Source: an uncultured Oscillospiraceae bacterium | Lineage (GTDB): Bacteria; Bacillota; Clostridia; Oscillospirales; Oscillospiraceae | Length of the DNA stretch: 22,386 bases | Direction of reading: 5' to 3' | NCBI GenBank assembly: GCA_934615645.1 | Contig: CAKTTR010000033.1 | Coordinates: 1 to 22,386, forward strand | In this document: in pieces, positions 6,946 to 13,871 of the stretch | How the letters are laid out: the number at the start of each line of letters is the position of its first letter | How positions within the stretch are numbered: the stretch's first letter is position 1 | Program-made: the position numbers and the translations under genes | Notes under the pieces: generated by a model | What the model was told of the DNA's origin: nothing | Seen by the model: the letters and a program-made list of their open reading frames with translations, nothing else | The model's database searches: none

Positions 6946-8421
6946 CTAAGCAAATCGCTTGCAGTATTCCTGCGCCAGGCCGCGCAGATCCTGCTTTGGC
7001 TCGAAGCGCTTTGTCTCGATGCTGCTGCGCAGGATGCCGCGGATCTGCGAAATGGTGATGCCCGCCTCGTGCTGCGGCAGCTGCGCCGCAAGGCAGCCCA
7101 GGGACGTGCTCTCGTTGCTGCCGGTAATGACCGGCCGGGCCAGCACATCGGCGACCGTCTGATTCTGCAGCAGATTGCGGGAGCCGCCGCCTGCAATATA
7201 GACCGCCGGGAACCGCTTGCCCGCCAGCCTCTCCAGCGTCGCACAGACCTGGGCGTAGCTGCAGGCCAGAGATACCTGGTAGCTGCGGATGACCGTCGGC
7301 CAGCTTGCTGTGCCGGTCACGCCGCCGCGCTCCTGCAGGTCCGCGCGGATGGCGCCGCTCATGTTGGCAGGGTTAAAGAACCGCGCGGCATTGACATCAA
7401 AGAGCGGGATGCTGCCCGCATGCCCCTCCGCCATGGCGCTGAATTCGCTCCAGCCGATCTGCTCGCCGGTCTCCGCTTCGTATTCCGGCTTGAGCCGCTG
7501 ATTGATAAACATCCCGGCGTTATTGCGCAGCAGCGTGATCTTGCCGAAGGCGCCGACCTCGTTGGTCAGATTGCCCTGCAGGGCGATCTCGTTGATAACC
7601 GGCTGCGGCAGCTCCGTCCCGACCAGCGACCAGGTGCCGGAGCTGACAAAGAGGAAGTCCTCCTCCGCCGCCGGAACGGCGAAGACCGCTGCCGCCGTAT
7701 CGTGGGACGGCACGCAGACCACCGGGATCTCATAGGAAATGCCCAGCTCCCGGCAAATCGACGGCAGCACATTGCCGATGACCGTGCCATGCTCCCCGAT
7801 GGGGCAGAACAGGTCCTCCGAAATGCCAAACCGGCGGCACATGCTGGGGCTGACCCTTCTTGTGCGGGCGTCCATAAACTGGGTCGTGGAGAGCTCGCTG
7901 GGCTCGTTTCGCATCTGGCCGGTAAACATATAATTCAAAATATCCGGCACCATCAGCAGCTTATCCGCCGCCTGCAGCTTGTGGGGCATCCGTTTTTTCA
8001 TCCCGGCCAGCAGATAGGCCGAGTTGATCTTATCGCAGACGATGCCAGTCTCCAGAAACATCTGCTTGCGCGCCGCCGCGTCAAACGCAGCAAGCTCGCG
8101 CTCGCCGATGGTATTCCGATAAGCTAGCGGCGCCCCCAGCGAATAGCCCTCGGCATCGTACAAGCCGAAGTCCACCCCCCAGGTGCAGATGCCCAGGGAG
8201 TCGATTTTATCCACGCGGCGCGCAGCCTCCCGCAGGCCCTGCTTCAGATTCTGGAAAATGGCCAGGAAATCCCAGTAGAAGATCCCGTCCACCTCGATCA
8301 TCTGGTTGGGCACCTGGCAGACCACGTCCATGGTGAGCCGTTCGCCGTCATAGCTGCCCAGCACCACGCGATAGGAGGAGTTGCCGCAATCGAATGCGAC
8401 CATGTGCTTCATCGTTTTCAT
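6946..8421 (-). CDS. FGGY-family carbohydrate kinase, rhamnulokinase-like, 491 aa
   Basis: This is an ATP-dependent kinase for a ketose or polyol. The N-terminal ATP-binding lobe starts VAFDCGNSSYRV (8-19). The WGVDF motif (81-85) is characteristic of rhamnulokinases, and the probable catalytic base is Asp241 in PSHDTAAAV. The C-terminal adenosine-binding motif is AGGGSRNLLQNQ. Length fits the family (about 480-500). The product of L-rhamnulokinase is rhamnulose 1-phosphate, a substrate type suited to the class II aldolase of this operon. However, no rhamnose isomerase is present and the actual substrate is open. The first of three close ATGs (8421) is chosen because GGAGAGG lies 10 bases upstream. 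It follows the activase gene after 80 bases. Confidence 0.85.
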   Translation of the reverse strand: MKTMKHMVAFDCGNSSYRVVLGSYDGERLTMDVVCQVPNQMIEVDGIFYWDFLAIFQNLKQGLREAARRVDKIDSLGICTWGVDFGLYDAEGYSLGAPLAYRNTIGERELAAFDAAARKQMFLETGIVCDKINSAYLLAGMKKRMPHKLQAADKLLMVPDILNYMFTGQMRNEPSELSTTQFMDARTRRVSPSMCRRFGISEDLFCPIGEHGTVIGNVLPSICRELGISYEIPVVCVPSHDTAAAVFAVPAAEEDFLFVSSGTWSLVGTELPQPVINEIALQGNLTNEVGAFGKITLLRNNAGMFINQRLKPEYEAETGEQIGWSEFSAMAEGHAGSIPLFDVNAARFFNPANMSGAIRADLQERGGVTGTASWPTVIRSYQVSLACSYAQVCATLERLAGKRFPAVYIAGGGSRNLLQNQTVADVLARPVITGSNESTSLGCLAAQLPQHEAGITISQIRGILRSSIETKRFEPKQDLRGLAQEYCKRFA

Positions 8422-8501
8422 CGGCTGATTACCTCTCCGTATCTCTCATTCTTCTTGCGCTTCTGTCTTGCTTTTCTCTTTTCATTCTATCTCATAACAA
8501 A

Positions 8502-9422
8502 TCATTGGATCCGCGCTGAAACGCCGTATTCTGCCGCCCAGGGCAAAATATGCTGCAGCGCCTCGCGCTTGAGGGATTTCCCGCCCCCCATGGCGTAATC
8601 CCGGCCCAGGCCCGTGTACTTGGGCAGGCCCAGCCGGTGATAGGGCAGGAACACGACCTCGACCTGCCGCCTCTGCCCTGCCATATAGGCAAGGAAGCCG
8701 CGGATGGCCGCCTCGTCGTCATTGCAGCCCGGGATATAGGGATAGCGCACGGAAATATTGCCCGGGAAATTTTCCAGCAGCCAGTGAAGATTTTCTAAGA
8801 TCTGCCGGTTGTCGTGGCCGGTCAGGGCCTTGTGGCGGGCGGGGTCGATGTGCTTAAAATCATAGAAAAACGCGTCTACCTGCGCTGCCGCCTGCTGCAG
8901 GCTCTCCAGCGGTACAAAGCCGCAGGTCTCGACCAGAGACGGCACCTGCTGCGCCCGCAGCGCCGCCGCGGCCTCGGTGAGGAACGCCGCCTGCAGAAGC
9001 GGCTCACCGCCGCTGAAGGTCACACCGCCGCCGCTGCGCAGGAAAAAGGCCTTGTCCTTCAAAACCTCCTGCACCAGGGCATCCACCGTGTATTTCATGC
9101 CCTGCAGCTTGCGTGCATTGATATAGCAGCCGCGCACACAGGCCAGGCACAGGGTACACTTGGCGCGGTCCGTGATATAGCCGTAGCCCTCCCGGCGGGA
9201 GATCGCCCCCTGGGGGCAGGTCTCGACGCACTGGCCACACTGCACGCACACGTTGCCAATGTGCATGATCTCCGGCGCTGCCAGCTGCGATTCCGGGTTG
9301 GCGCACCATTTACAGCGCAGCCCGCAGCCCTTGAGGAAGACCACGGTACGAATGCCGGGCCCATCCTCGTTGCTGCCGCGCTCGATATTAAAGACGGTAC
9401 CTTCTAACGCTGTATGCTCCAT
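8502..9422 (-). CDS. Glycyl radical enzyme activase (radical SAM, class with two extra 4Fe-4S clusters), 306 aa
   Basis: This enzyme uses S-adenosylmethionine and a reduced iron-sulfur cluster to abstract hydrogen from the radical glycine of the neighbouring enzyme. The radical-SAM motif CxxxCxxC is Cys33, Cys37 and Cys40 (CGLRCKWC). A ferredoxin-like insert supplies eight more cysteines (59, 62, 65, 69 and 89, 92, 95, 99), as in glycerol dehydratase-type activases. The SAM-binding GGE motif is SGGEPLL (137-143). The start at 9422 is chosen because AAGGAA lies 9 bases upstream. A longer reading from 9479 would overlap the radical-enzyme gene and has no such site. It lies 53 bases downstream of its partner gene, separated by a small hairpin. 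Confidence 0.93.
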   Translation of the reverse strand: MEHTALEGTVFNIERGSNEDGPGIRTVVFLKGCGLRCKWCANPESQLAAPEIMHIGNVCVQCGQCVETCPQGAISRREGYGYITDRAKCTLCLACVRGCYINARKLQGMKYTVDALVQEVLKDKAFFLRSGGGVTFSGGEPLLQAAFLTEAAAALRAQQVPSLVETCGFVPLESLQQAAAQVDAFFYDFKHIDPARHKALTGHDNRQILENLHWLLENFPGNISVRYPYIPGCNDDEAAIRGFLAYMAGQRRQVEVVFLPYHRLGLPKYTGLGRDYAMGGGKSLKREALQHILPWAAEYGVSARIQ

Positions 9423-9442
9423 GGGTCTTGATTCCTTCTTTC

Positions 9443-9464
9443 CCGGGGTGCAATGGTACCCCGG
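9443..9464 (-). promoter_or_regulatory. Intercistronic stem-loop between radical enzyme and activase genes
   Basis: A 7-bp perfect stem (CCGGGGT/ACCCCGG, 8-base loop) lies in the 53-base gap. On the minus strand it is preceded by A's and followed by GAAAGAAGG, so it is not a terminator in the operon direction. It could protect the upstream mRNA and let the activase be made at a lower level than its target. Confidence 0.4.
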
Positions 9465-9475
9465 TTTTTTCCGCA

Positions 9476-11896
9476 TCAAAGCTCCAGCTCGCTGCGGCTG
9501 ATGACATCCTCCTGCACATCGGCAGCCAGGGTCGTGAACAGGGCGCTGTAGCCGGAGACGCGGACCATCAGATCCTTGTACTTTTCAGGGTTCTTCTGGG
9601 CCTCGCGGTAGACCGCATTGCTCACAACATTGAACTGGATCTGCTCGCCGTATTTGTCGAAGAATACGCGGATCAGATCGCAGACCCGCTGCTTCTTTTC
9701 CCGGCTGTCCAGCGCGGACTTGAGCAGACGCATATTGAAGATCGCGCCCTTCTGGATCCACTGGGTGGGCAGCTTGGAGACAGACATCGTCGCCGCCGTC
9801 GCGCCGTTGCGCTCGCTGCCATTGGCCGGGGAAACACCGTTGTTGACCGGGGCGCCGTTTTTGCGGCCCTCCGGGGTGGCGCAGATGCTGCGGCCGAAGG
9901 CGACGTTGCCGCTGACCGGGCTCTGGCTGTAGGAGAAGCAGCAGGGCACCGGGCCCTTGCCGTACTTGGAGCTCTTATATTCATGCCGCAGCGTCTTGCC
10001 GATGTAATTCTCGACGGCGACGGTCCAGCGATCGGCAGTGTCGTCATCGTTGCCGTATTTCGGAGCCTTGTTGAGCATCATCGCCTGGATCTGCGGGCCG
10101 GTGGGCGTCGTAGTCATATCCTCATAGTTGGTCTCGCAGGCATGCAAGAGCTGCGCCATCGTCAAGACCTTCTCGTCAAAGACGGCGTATGCAATGGCAG
10201 CCAGCGCATCGCCGGTGCTGATGGAGCCCGCGGTGGGGCCGCCGTCGACGGAGTAGATGGAGCCGCCCTCGACCAGGTCCATGCCGCGGCCGATGCAGTC
10301 GGCGACCAGGGAGGCGCGGAAGGCGTTGATATCCTTCTCGCAGTGAATTTCGTCGTTGATATGCTCGCAGACCGGCAGCAGGTCCATAAAGTACCGCAGC
10401 TGGGTCAGATAATTTTCAAACACCTCATCCATATTCTTGCAGGATGCGAAGGGACGCGGCGGCGTGGCGAAGCGATAGCCGGTCTTGGTGTCCAGGCCGT
10501 CGTGCATGGCGATATCCAGCACCTTCTCGACATTCAGCCACGGGCCCTTGGCCGCAAAGTCCCACTTGCCAGGGATGGACGCCTCGATGCAGCCATCGGG
10601 GACCCAGTTGACCAGGTCCTCCTCGTCGGTGATGCCGAGGTCCCGCAGGGTCCGCATAAAGGCCTTGTCGTTATAAAACGCCGGCTGGCCGCCCTGGTGC
10701 TTTTCCATCGCCTCCAGATTGCGGATGATAAACGCGTCGTCCGTGCCGTCAAAGACCTTGACGGAGACCGACGGGGTGAACAGGCGGACATTCTCGCAGG
10801 CCTCGACGCAGAGGTAGGAGACCTCATTGACCGCGTCCTTATGCTCCGGCGTCTGGCCGCCGATGGCGATATTGATAAACATCTGATAGCCAATGAAAAA
10901 TTCGGTATCGGGCCAGGAGCGCAGCTTATTGAGCTCGTTGCACTTGATAAAGAAGGCTTCGACGATCTCCAGCGCCTCGTCCCGGGTGATGCGGCCCGCT
11001 TCCAGGTCCTGCTTCAGCAGCGGATACGTATACTGGTCAAAGCGGCCCAGGGAGATGGCATGGCCGTTGGACTCCAGATGCACCGCAAGCAAAATCATAT
11101 AGATCGCCTGCACCGCCTCGTGGAACGTGCGGGCCGGATGCAGCGGCACGTGGCGGCAGATCTCCGCCAGCGATACAAGCTCCGCCTTACGCTTGGCGTC
11201 CTGGCAGGCCTCCGCCTGGCGGGCGCATTCTGCAGCGATGCGGTTGGAGAAATTGACAACGGCTTCGTTGCTCTGCAGGGCTGCCTGCAGGAACCAGATC
11301 TTGCGGATATTGCCGGGCTCCTTGGGGTCCAGCTCCGCCAGGCGGGCGCGAATGCGGGCCATGACGTCCTCCAGGCCCTTGGTCACGACCAGATTATAGT
11401 CGACGACCTCGTTGCCCAGGCCCGCGCCGGAGACCCATGTGTCGTCAATGACATTGGCGTCCCACGCTTCGTTGATCTCCTGCGGCAGGGAGCGACGCAG
11501 CGCTTCATACAGGCTCTTGCCTTCCCAGTAGTCCACGCACTTCATAATGGCGTCAACATCCTCGGGCGCCACATCGAAGCGGTCGCCGGGGCGCATATTG
11601 GGGAAATAGGGCTTCCCCTCCACCAGCTCGCTGCGGAGCCAGTCCGTGGAGTACTCGGGGTAAATGGGAGAGGATTTCGGCCACTGGGCCTGGTTGCCGA
11701 CAATGAGCTCGCCCGCATTGACATAGACGCTCATCTGATCCAGCACATCATAAAATGCCTGGGAGCGGCGCAGTGCAATGGGCTTGCCCTCGCTCTTTTT
11801 CATGGATTCGGTAAAAATTACGCAGCGCTCCGGGCAAATGCGGGGCGTATATTCATCAAACAGCTTTTGGCGAAGTAATTTTGTTCTTTCCGTCAT
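9476..11896 (-). CDS. Glycyl radical enzyme of the glycerol/diol dehydratase-like group, substrate unknown, 806 aa
   Basis: This is an oxygen-sensitive radical enzyme activated by the next gene. The radical glycine is Gly782 in VRVSGYSALF, 25 residues from the C-terminus. The thiyl-radical cysteine is Cys436, followed by Glu438 in DGCIE, the Cys-x-Glu arrangement of the dehydratase-like group rather than the Cys-Cys of pyruvate formate-lyase. Group motifs SNGHAISLGRFDQY (276-289) and GYQMFINIAIGGQ (336-348) are present. Lined up by eye with C. butyricum glycerol dehydratase, His164, Ser282 and Asp447 correspond to Asn162, Ala280 and Lys450, whereas His281 and Tyr339 are kept. The reaction may therefore not be glycerol or propanediol dehydration. 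There is no N-terminal microcompartment-targeting extension. It is the first gene of the operon, with GGAGGAG 6 bases before the ATG. Confidence 0.92.
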   Translation of the reverse strand: MTERTKLLRQKLFDEYTPRICPERCVIFTESMKKSEGKPIALRRSQAFYDVLDQMSVYVNAGELIVGNQAQWPKSSPIYPEYSTDWLRSELVEGKPYFPNMRPGDRFDVAPEDVDAIMKCVDYWEGKSLYEALRRSLPQEINEAWDANVIDDTWVSGAGLGNEVVDYNLVVTKGLEDVMARIRARLAELDPKEPGNIRKIWFLQAALQSNEAVVNFSNRIAAECARQAEACQDAKRKAELVSLAEICRHVPLHPARTFHEAVQAIYMILLAVHLESNGHAISLGRFDQYTYPLLKQDLEAGRITRDEALEIVEAFFIKCNELNKLRSWPDTEFFIGYQMFINIAIGGQTPEHKDAVNEVSYLCVEACENVRLFTPSVSVKVFDGTDDAFIIRNLEAMEKHQGGQPAFYNDKAFMRTLRDLGITDEEDLVNWVPDGCIEASIPGKWDFAAKGPWLNVEKVLDIAMHDGLDTKTGYRFATPPRPFASCKNMDEVFENYLTQLRYFMDLLPVCEHINDEIHCEKDINAFRASLVADCIGRGMDLVEGGSIYSVDGGPTAGSISTGDALAAIAYAVFDEKVLTMAQLLHACETNYEDMTTTPTGPQIQAMMLNKAPKYGNDDDTADRWTVAVENYIGKTLRHEYKSSKYGKGPVPCCFSYSQSPVSGNVAFGRSICATPEGRKNGAPVNNGVSPANGSERNGATAATMSVSKLPTQWIQKGAIFNMRLLKSALDSREKKQRVCDLIRVFFDKYGEQIQFNVVSNAVYREAQKNPEKYKDLMVRVSGYSALFTTLAADVQEDVISRSELEL

Positions 11897-11949
11897 AACC
11901 TTCTCCTCCGTCTATCCAAGATTTCTCCGCCCCGTGGGACGGTTTTACA

Positions 11950-11967
11950 AATGTAACATGTTGCAAT
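11950..11967. promoter_or_regulatory. Putative operator O1 for the LacI regulator
   Basis: An 18-base imperfect palindrome (14 of 18 positions symmetric) centred on TGTAACA/TGTTGCA lies about 12 bases downstream of the -10 box of the operon promoter. Binding here would block initiation or early elongation. It overlaps a second small palindrome TTACA-AA-TGTAA (11945-11956). Confidence 0.6.
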
Positions 11968-11979
11968 TCTCCTAATTCC

Positions 11980-12009
11980 ATATTAGACCCAAAAGAGGAC
12001 GCGTGTCAA
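11980..12009 (-). promoter_or_regulatory. Sigma-A promoter of the glycyl radical enzyme operon
   Basis: On the minus strand a perfect -35 TTGACA (12004-12009) and -10 TAATAT (11980-11985) are separated by 18 bases. Transcription would start near 11973, giving a leader of about 77 bases with the GGAGGAG site. Confidence 0.8.
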
Positions 12010-12106
12010 TATTTACATAAGTTTCATTCACTTTTCGGAAATTATCATCATATTTCCCATCCATTTTTCGTTATTTTCTGGTTAAATTTCCCAGTTTCCC
12101 GAACTT

Positions 12107-12119
12107 AAATGTAACATTT
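12107..12119. promoter_or_regulatory. Putative operator O2
   Basis: A perfect 6-bp inverted repeat with one central base (AAATGT-A-ACATTT) lies in the middle of the divergent region. It shares TGTAACA with O1 and O3 and is suited to an upstream site for repression looping. Confidence 0.5.
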
Positions 12120-12200
12120 TTCATATTTCGATAAACTTTTATTGATAAAAAGTTAAATATATCTCAGTTTTTCAATATTTTTTCCCATAAACTTTATTTT

Positions 12201-12229
12201 TTCAAAAGATTATGTTAAAATCATATGTA
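12201..12229 (+). promoter_or_regulatory. Tentative promoter of the LacI-family gene
   Basis: TTCAAA (12201-12206) and TATGTA (12224-12229) are 17 bases apart, 32 bases before the start codon. The -10 box overlaps O3. Both boxes are weak and other A+T-rich matches exist nearby. Confidence 0.3.
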
Positions 12230-12239
12230 ACAATTACAT
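12225..12239. promoter_or_regulatory. Putative operator O3, next to the regulator gene
   Basis: Perfect 6-bp arms ATGTAA/TTACAT with a 3-base centre contain the same TGTAACA core. The site ends 21 bases before the regulator's start codon, so it may serve autoregulation. Confidence 0.55.
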
Positions 12240-12260
12240 TGTATGCGAGGAGATGCCGGT

Positions 12261-13268
12261 ATGTCGACCAATCAAAGCAACGCGAAGTATTTAAATATCC
12301 GGGATATTGCCAAGCTGGCCGGCGTTTCGACGGCGACGGTCTCCCGGGTGCTCAATCACCCGGAGCTGACCTCGCCCGAGATTCGCGCCCGGGTCCAGGC
12401 CATTGTCCAGGAGCATCATTATGTGCCGAACCAAATGGTCAAGAGTCTCTTCTCCCACTCAGCAGACTCCATCGCCGTCTTTGTCTACGATATGGCGAAC
12501 CCCTTCTTCATCGCCCTCATCCAGGAGCTGAACCGGGTGGCGTTTGACCACAAGCACGCCCTGCTCATCTGCGACACCTCCAATGACATCCAGAAGGAGT
12601 CAGACTACCTGGACTACTGCGCCGCCATCCGGGTCAAGGGCATTATTTTGACCGAGGGCTTCGAGTTTAACCCGGCGTCCAACCAGATCCACTCCCCCCT
12701 TGTGATGTTTGACCGTGTCGGGCAAAACGTCTGGCCCTCCGTCCAGTCGGACAACACGGCAGCCATCGCCCGCGCCGTCAAGTACCTGCACAACCTCAAT
12801 CACCGCCGCATCGCCTGTATCGCCCCGGATACGGGCCTCGCCTCCATCCAATGCCGGTGCGAGGGGTATCGCCGCACCATGGAGGAGTCCGGGCTGTTCC
12901 GCCCGGAGTATTTGTACGACCGCCCCGCGCCGCTCAGTGCCGCGACGGGCATCGACGCGCTCAATTACTTTTTCTCCCTGCCCGAGCCGCCCACCGCCAT
13001 CCTTTGCAGCAATGATTTGATCGCCCAGGGCGTCCACTTCCGCGCGGCGCAGATGAATATCAGCGTGCCCCGGAATCTTTCCATCATCGGCTTCGACGGC
13101 ATCCCCCTCGGCAGCGCCGCCATCCCCCTGACGACCATCAAGCAGGACATCCCCGCCATCGCCAAGACGCTGTTCGAGCTTTGCCTGCATCCGCCCAAGG
13201 AGCCCCGGGTGACCATTCTCCCCACCGAGTTCATCCCCGGCCAGACCTGCGGCTGGTGCAGCAGATAA
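12261..13268 (+). CDS. LacI-family transcriptional regulator, 335 aa
   Basis: This is a sugar-responsive DNA-binding regulator, divergent from the catabolic operon and probably its repressor. The N-terminal helix-turn-helix is IRDIAKLAGVSTATVSRVLN (13-32), followed by the hinge helix YVPNQMVKSL (54-63), whose Leu would enter the minor groove. The remainder is a periplasmic-binding-like effector domain ('FVYDMANPFFIALIQE', 'ILCSNDLIAQG', 'LSIIGFDGIPLGSAAIPLTTIKQD'). Length is normal. The ATG at 12261 is chosen because GAGGAG lies 8 bases upstream; an ATG six codons earlier overlaps that site. Three candidate operators lie in the preceding 310 bases. The effector is probably the transported substrate or its phosphorylated form. 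Confidence 0.92.
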   Translation: MSTNQSNAKYLNIRDIAKLAGVSTATVSRVLNHPELTSPEIRARVQAIVQEHHYVPNQMVKSLFSHSADSIAVFVYDMANPFFIALIQELNRVAFDHKHALLICDTSNDIQKESDYLDYCAAIRVKGIILTEGFEFNPASNQIHSPLVMFDRVGQNVWPSVQSDNTAAIARAVKYLHNLNHRRIACIAPDTGLASIQCRCEGYRRTMEESGLFRPEYLYDRPAPLSAATGIDALNYFFSLPEPPTAILCSNDLIAQGVHFRAAQMNISVPRNLSIIGFDGIPLGSAAIPLTTIKQDIPAIAKTLFELCLHPPKEPRVTILPTEFIPGQTCGWCSR

Positions 13269-13277
13269 AACAGAAAA

Positions 13278-13312
13278 AGCAGTGCTGGAGCGTTATGCTC
13301 CAGCACTGCTTG
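13278..13312. terminator. Bidirectional terminator between convergent genes
   Basis: A perfect 15-bp stem (13278-13292 with 13298-13312, 5-base loop GTTAT) starts 10 bases after the regulator stop. It has TTTTTCTGTTTT on the minus strand and a weaker T-rich tract on the plus strand, serving both the regulator and the convergent zinc-ribbon gene. Confidence 0.85.
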
Positions 13313-13372
13313 TACTTATATTTTATTCCATACACTTTTGTGTGCCGCCAAAAAGCGGGCGCTTACCTGGCA

Positions 13373-13804
13373 TCAAGGCTCGATCTCGTCGAATTCAAAT
13401 TCCAGGCTCTCGCCGCACTTGGGGCAGCTCGTTTCGCCTTCGAGAAGGGTGTTCTCATCGACGACAACGACCTCGCCGCACTTGGGGCAGGTCACCTCAT
13501 ACTCGGGGTTCTCGTCGTCGAAATCGTAGTCATCGTCGTCCTCGTCTTCGTCGTCGAAGTCGTAAAGATCGTCATCGTCGAAGAGCTCGTCCATGCAGTC
13601 CTCCAAGCCGTCGAGGACTTCTTCGATCTCGTCGAGCTCGTCAGAAACAGCGACAGCGTTTTCCTCCAGCGCCTGGATCTTCTCGGCCATATCTGCCAGC
13701 AGATCGACCACAGCGTGAAGCACCTTGCCCTCGTTCGTCTCGGTGGGCAGCTGCATACCCTCCATCAGGCCATTGATGTAAGCGGACTTTTCAGAAAGTT
13801 TCAT
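13373..13804 (-). CDS. Acidic protein with C-terminal zinc ribbon (CD1247-type N-terminal domain), 143 aa
   Basis: The function is unknown. The N-terminal 70 residues are helical and resemble the domain called CD1247 N-terminal in clostridial proteins (SEKSAYINGLMEGM...). Residues 71-99 are almost entirely Asp/Glu with a few Tyr/Phe. The C-terminus has two CPKCG knuckles (Cys106, Cys109, Cys127, Cys130), which should bind one zinc. The start at 13804 is chosen for AGGAGGG just upstream, rather than an ATG nine codons earlier. It lies 67 bases downstream of efp and is likely co-transcribed with it. Zinc ribbon plus acidic tract would fit protein or RNA-polymerase binding, but this is inference. 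Confidence 0.8.
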   Translation of the reverse strand: MKLSEKSAYINGLMEGMQLPTETNEGKVLHAVVDLLADMAEKIQALEENAVAVSDELDEIEEVLDGLEDCMDELFDDDDLYDFDDEDEDDDDYDFDDENPEYEVTCPKCGEVVVVDENTLLEGETSCPKCGESLEFEFDEIEP

Positions 13805-13871
13805 GGGGTCACCCTCCTCCGGTGTCGTCATGGTTTGGTTGCGGTTCTCGTGAGAAGCTGATTCTGGAAGC

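Noticed and set aside
4468..8127. A 1219-codon open frame on the plus strand, antisense to permease, ATPase and kinase
   Set aside because: It mirrors three clearly conserved genes. Its composition (Asp, Gly, Ala, His and Gln-rich, without domains) is that of a complementary frame in G+C-rich DNA that avoids TTA, CTA and TCA codons on the coding strand.
8398..8412. A catabolite-repression (cre-like) site at the kinase start, TGAAAACGATGAAG
   Set aside because: It matches only half of the consensus, lies over the start codons within an operon, and is explained by the Met-Lys-Thr-Met-Lys coding sequence.
2642..8421. A standard L-rhamnose or L-fucose catabolic operon
   Set aside because: Kinase and aldolase resemble those pathways, but no isomerase, mutarotase or lactaldehyde reductase is present, and the radical enzyme does not match propanediol dehydratase at key residues. 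The assignment is left open.
9443..9470. A plus-strand terminator (GC hairpin followed by TTTTTT) between radical enzyme and activase
   Set aside because: No plus-strand gene lies upstream of it. In the direction of the operon the T-run precedes the hairpin, so it was recorded as an intercistronic stem-loop instead.
9428..11878. An 816-codon plus-strand frame antisense to the glycyl radical enzyme
   Set aside because: Same complementary-frame effect; no start site with a ribosome binding site and no recognisable domain. The opposite strand encodes an unmistakable radical enzyme.
13500..13580. A short repeat region (runs of gtcgtc/cgtcgt)
   Set aside because: The repetition is simply the Asp/Glu codons of the acidic tract in the zinc-ribbon protein, not a separate DNA repeat.
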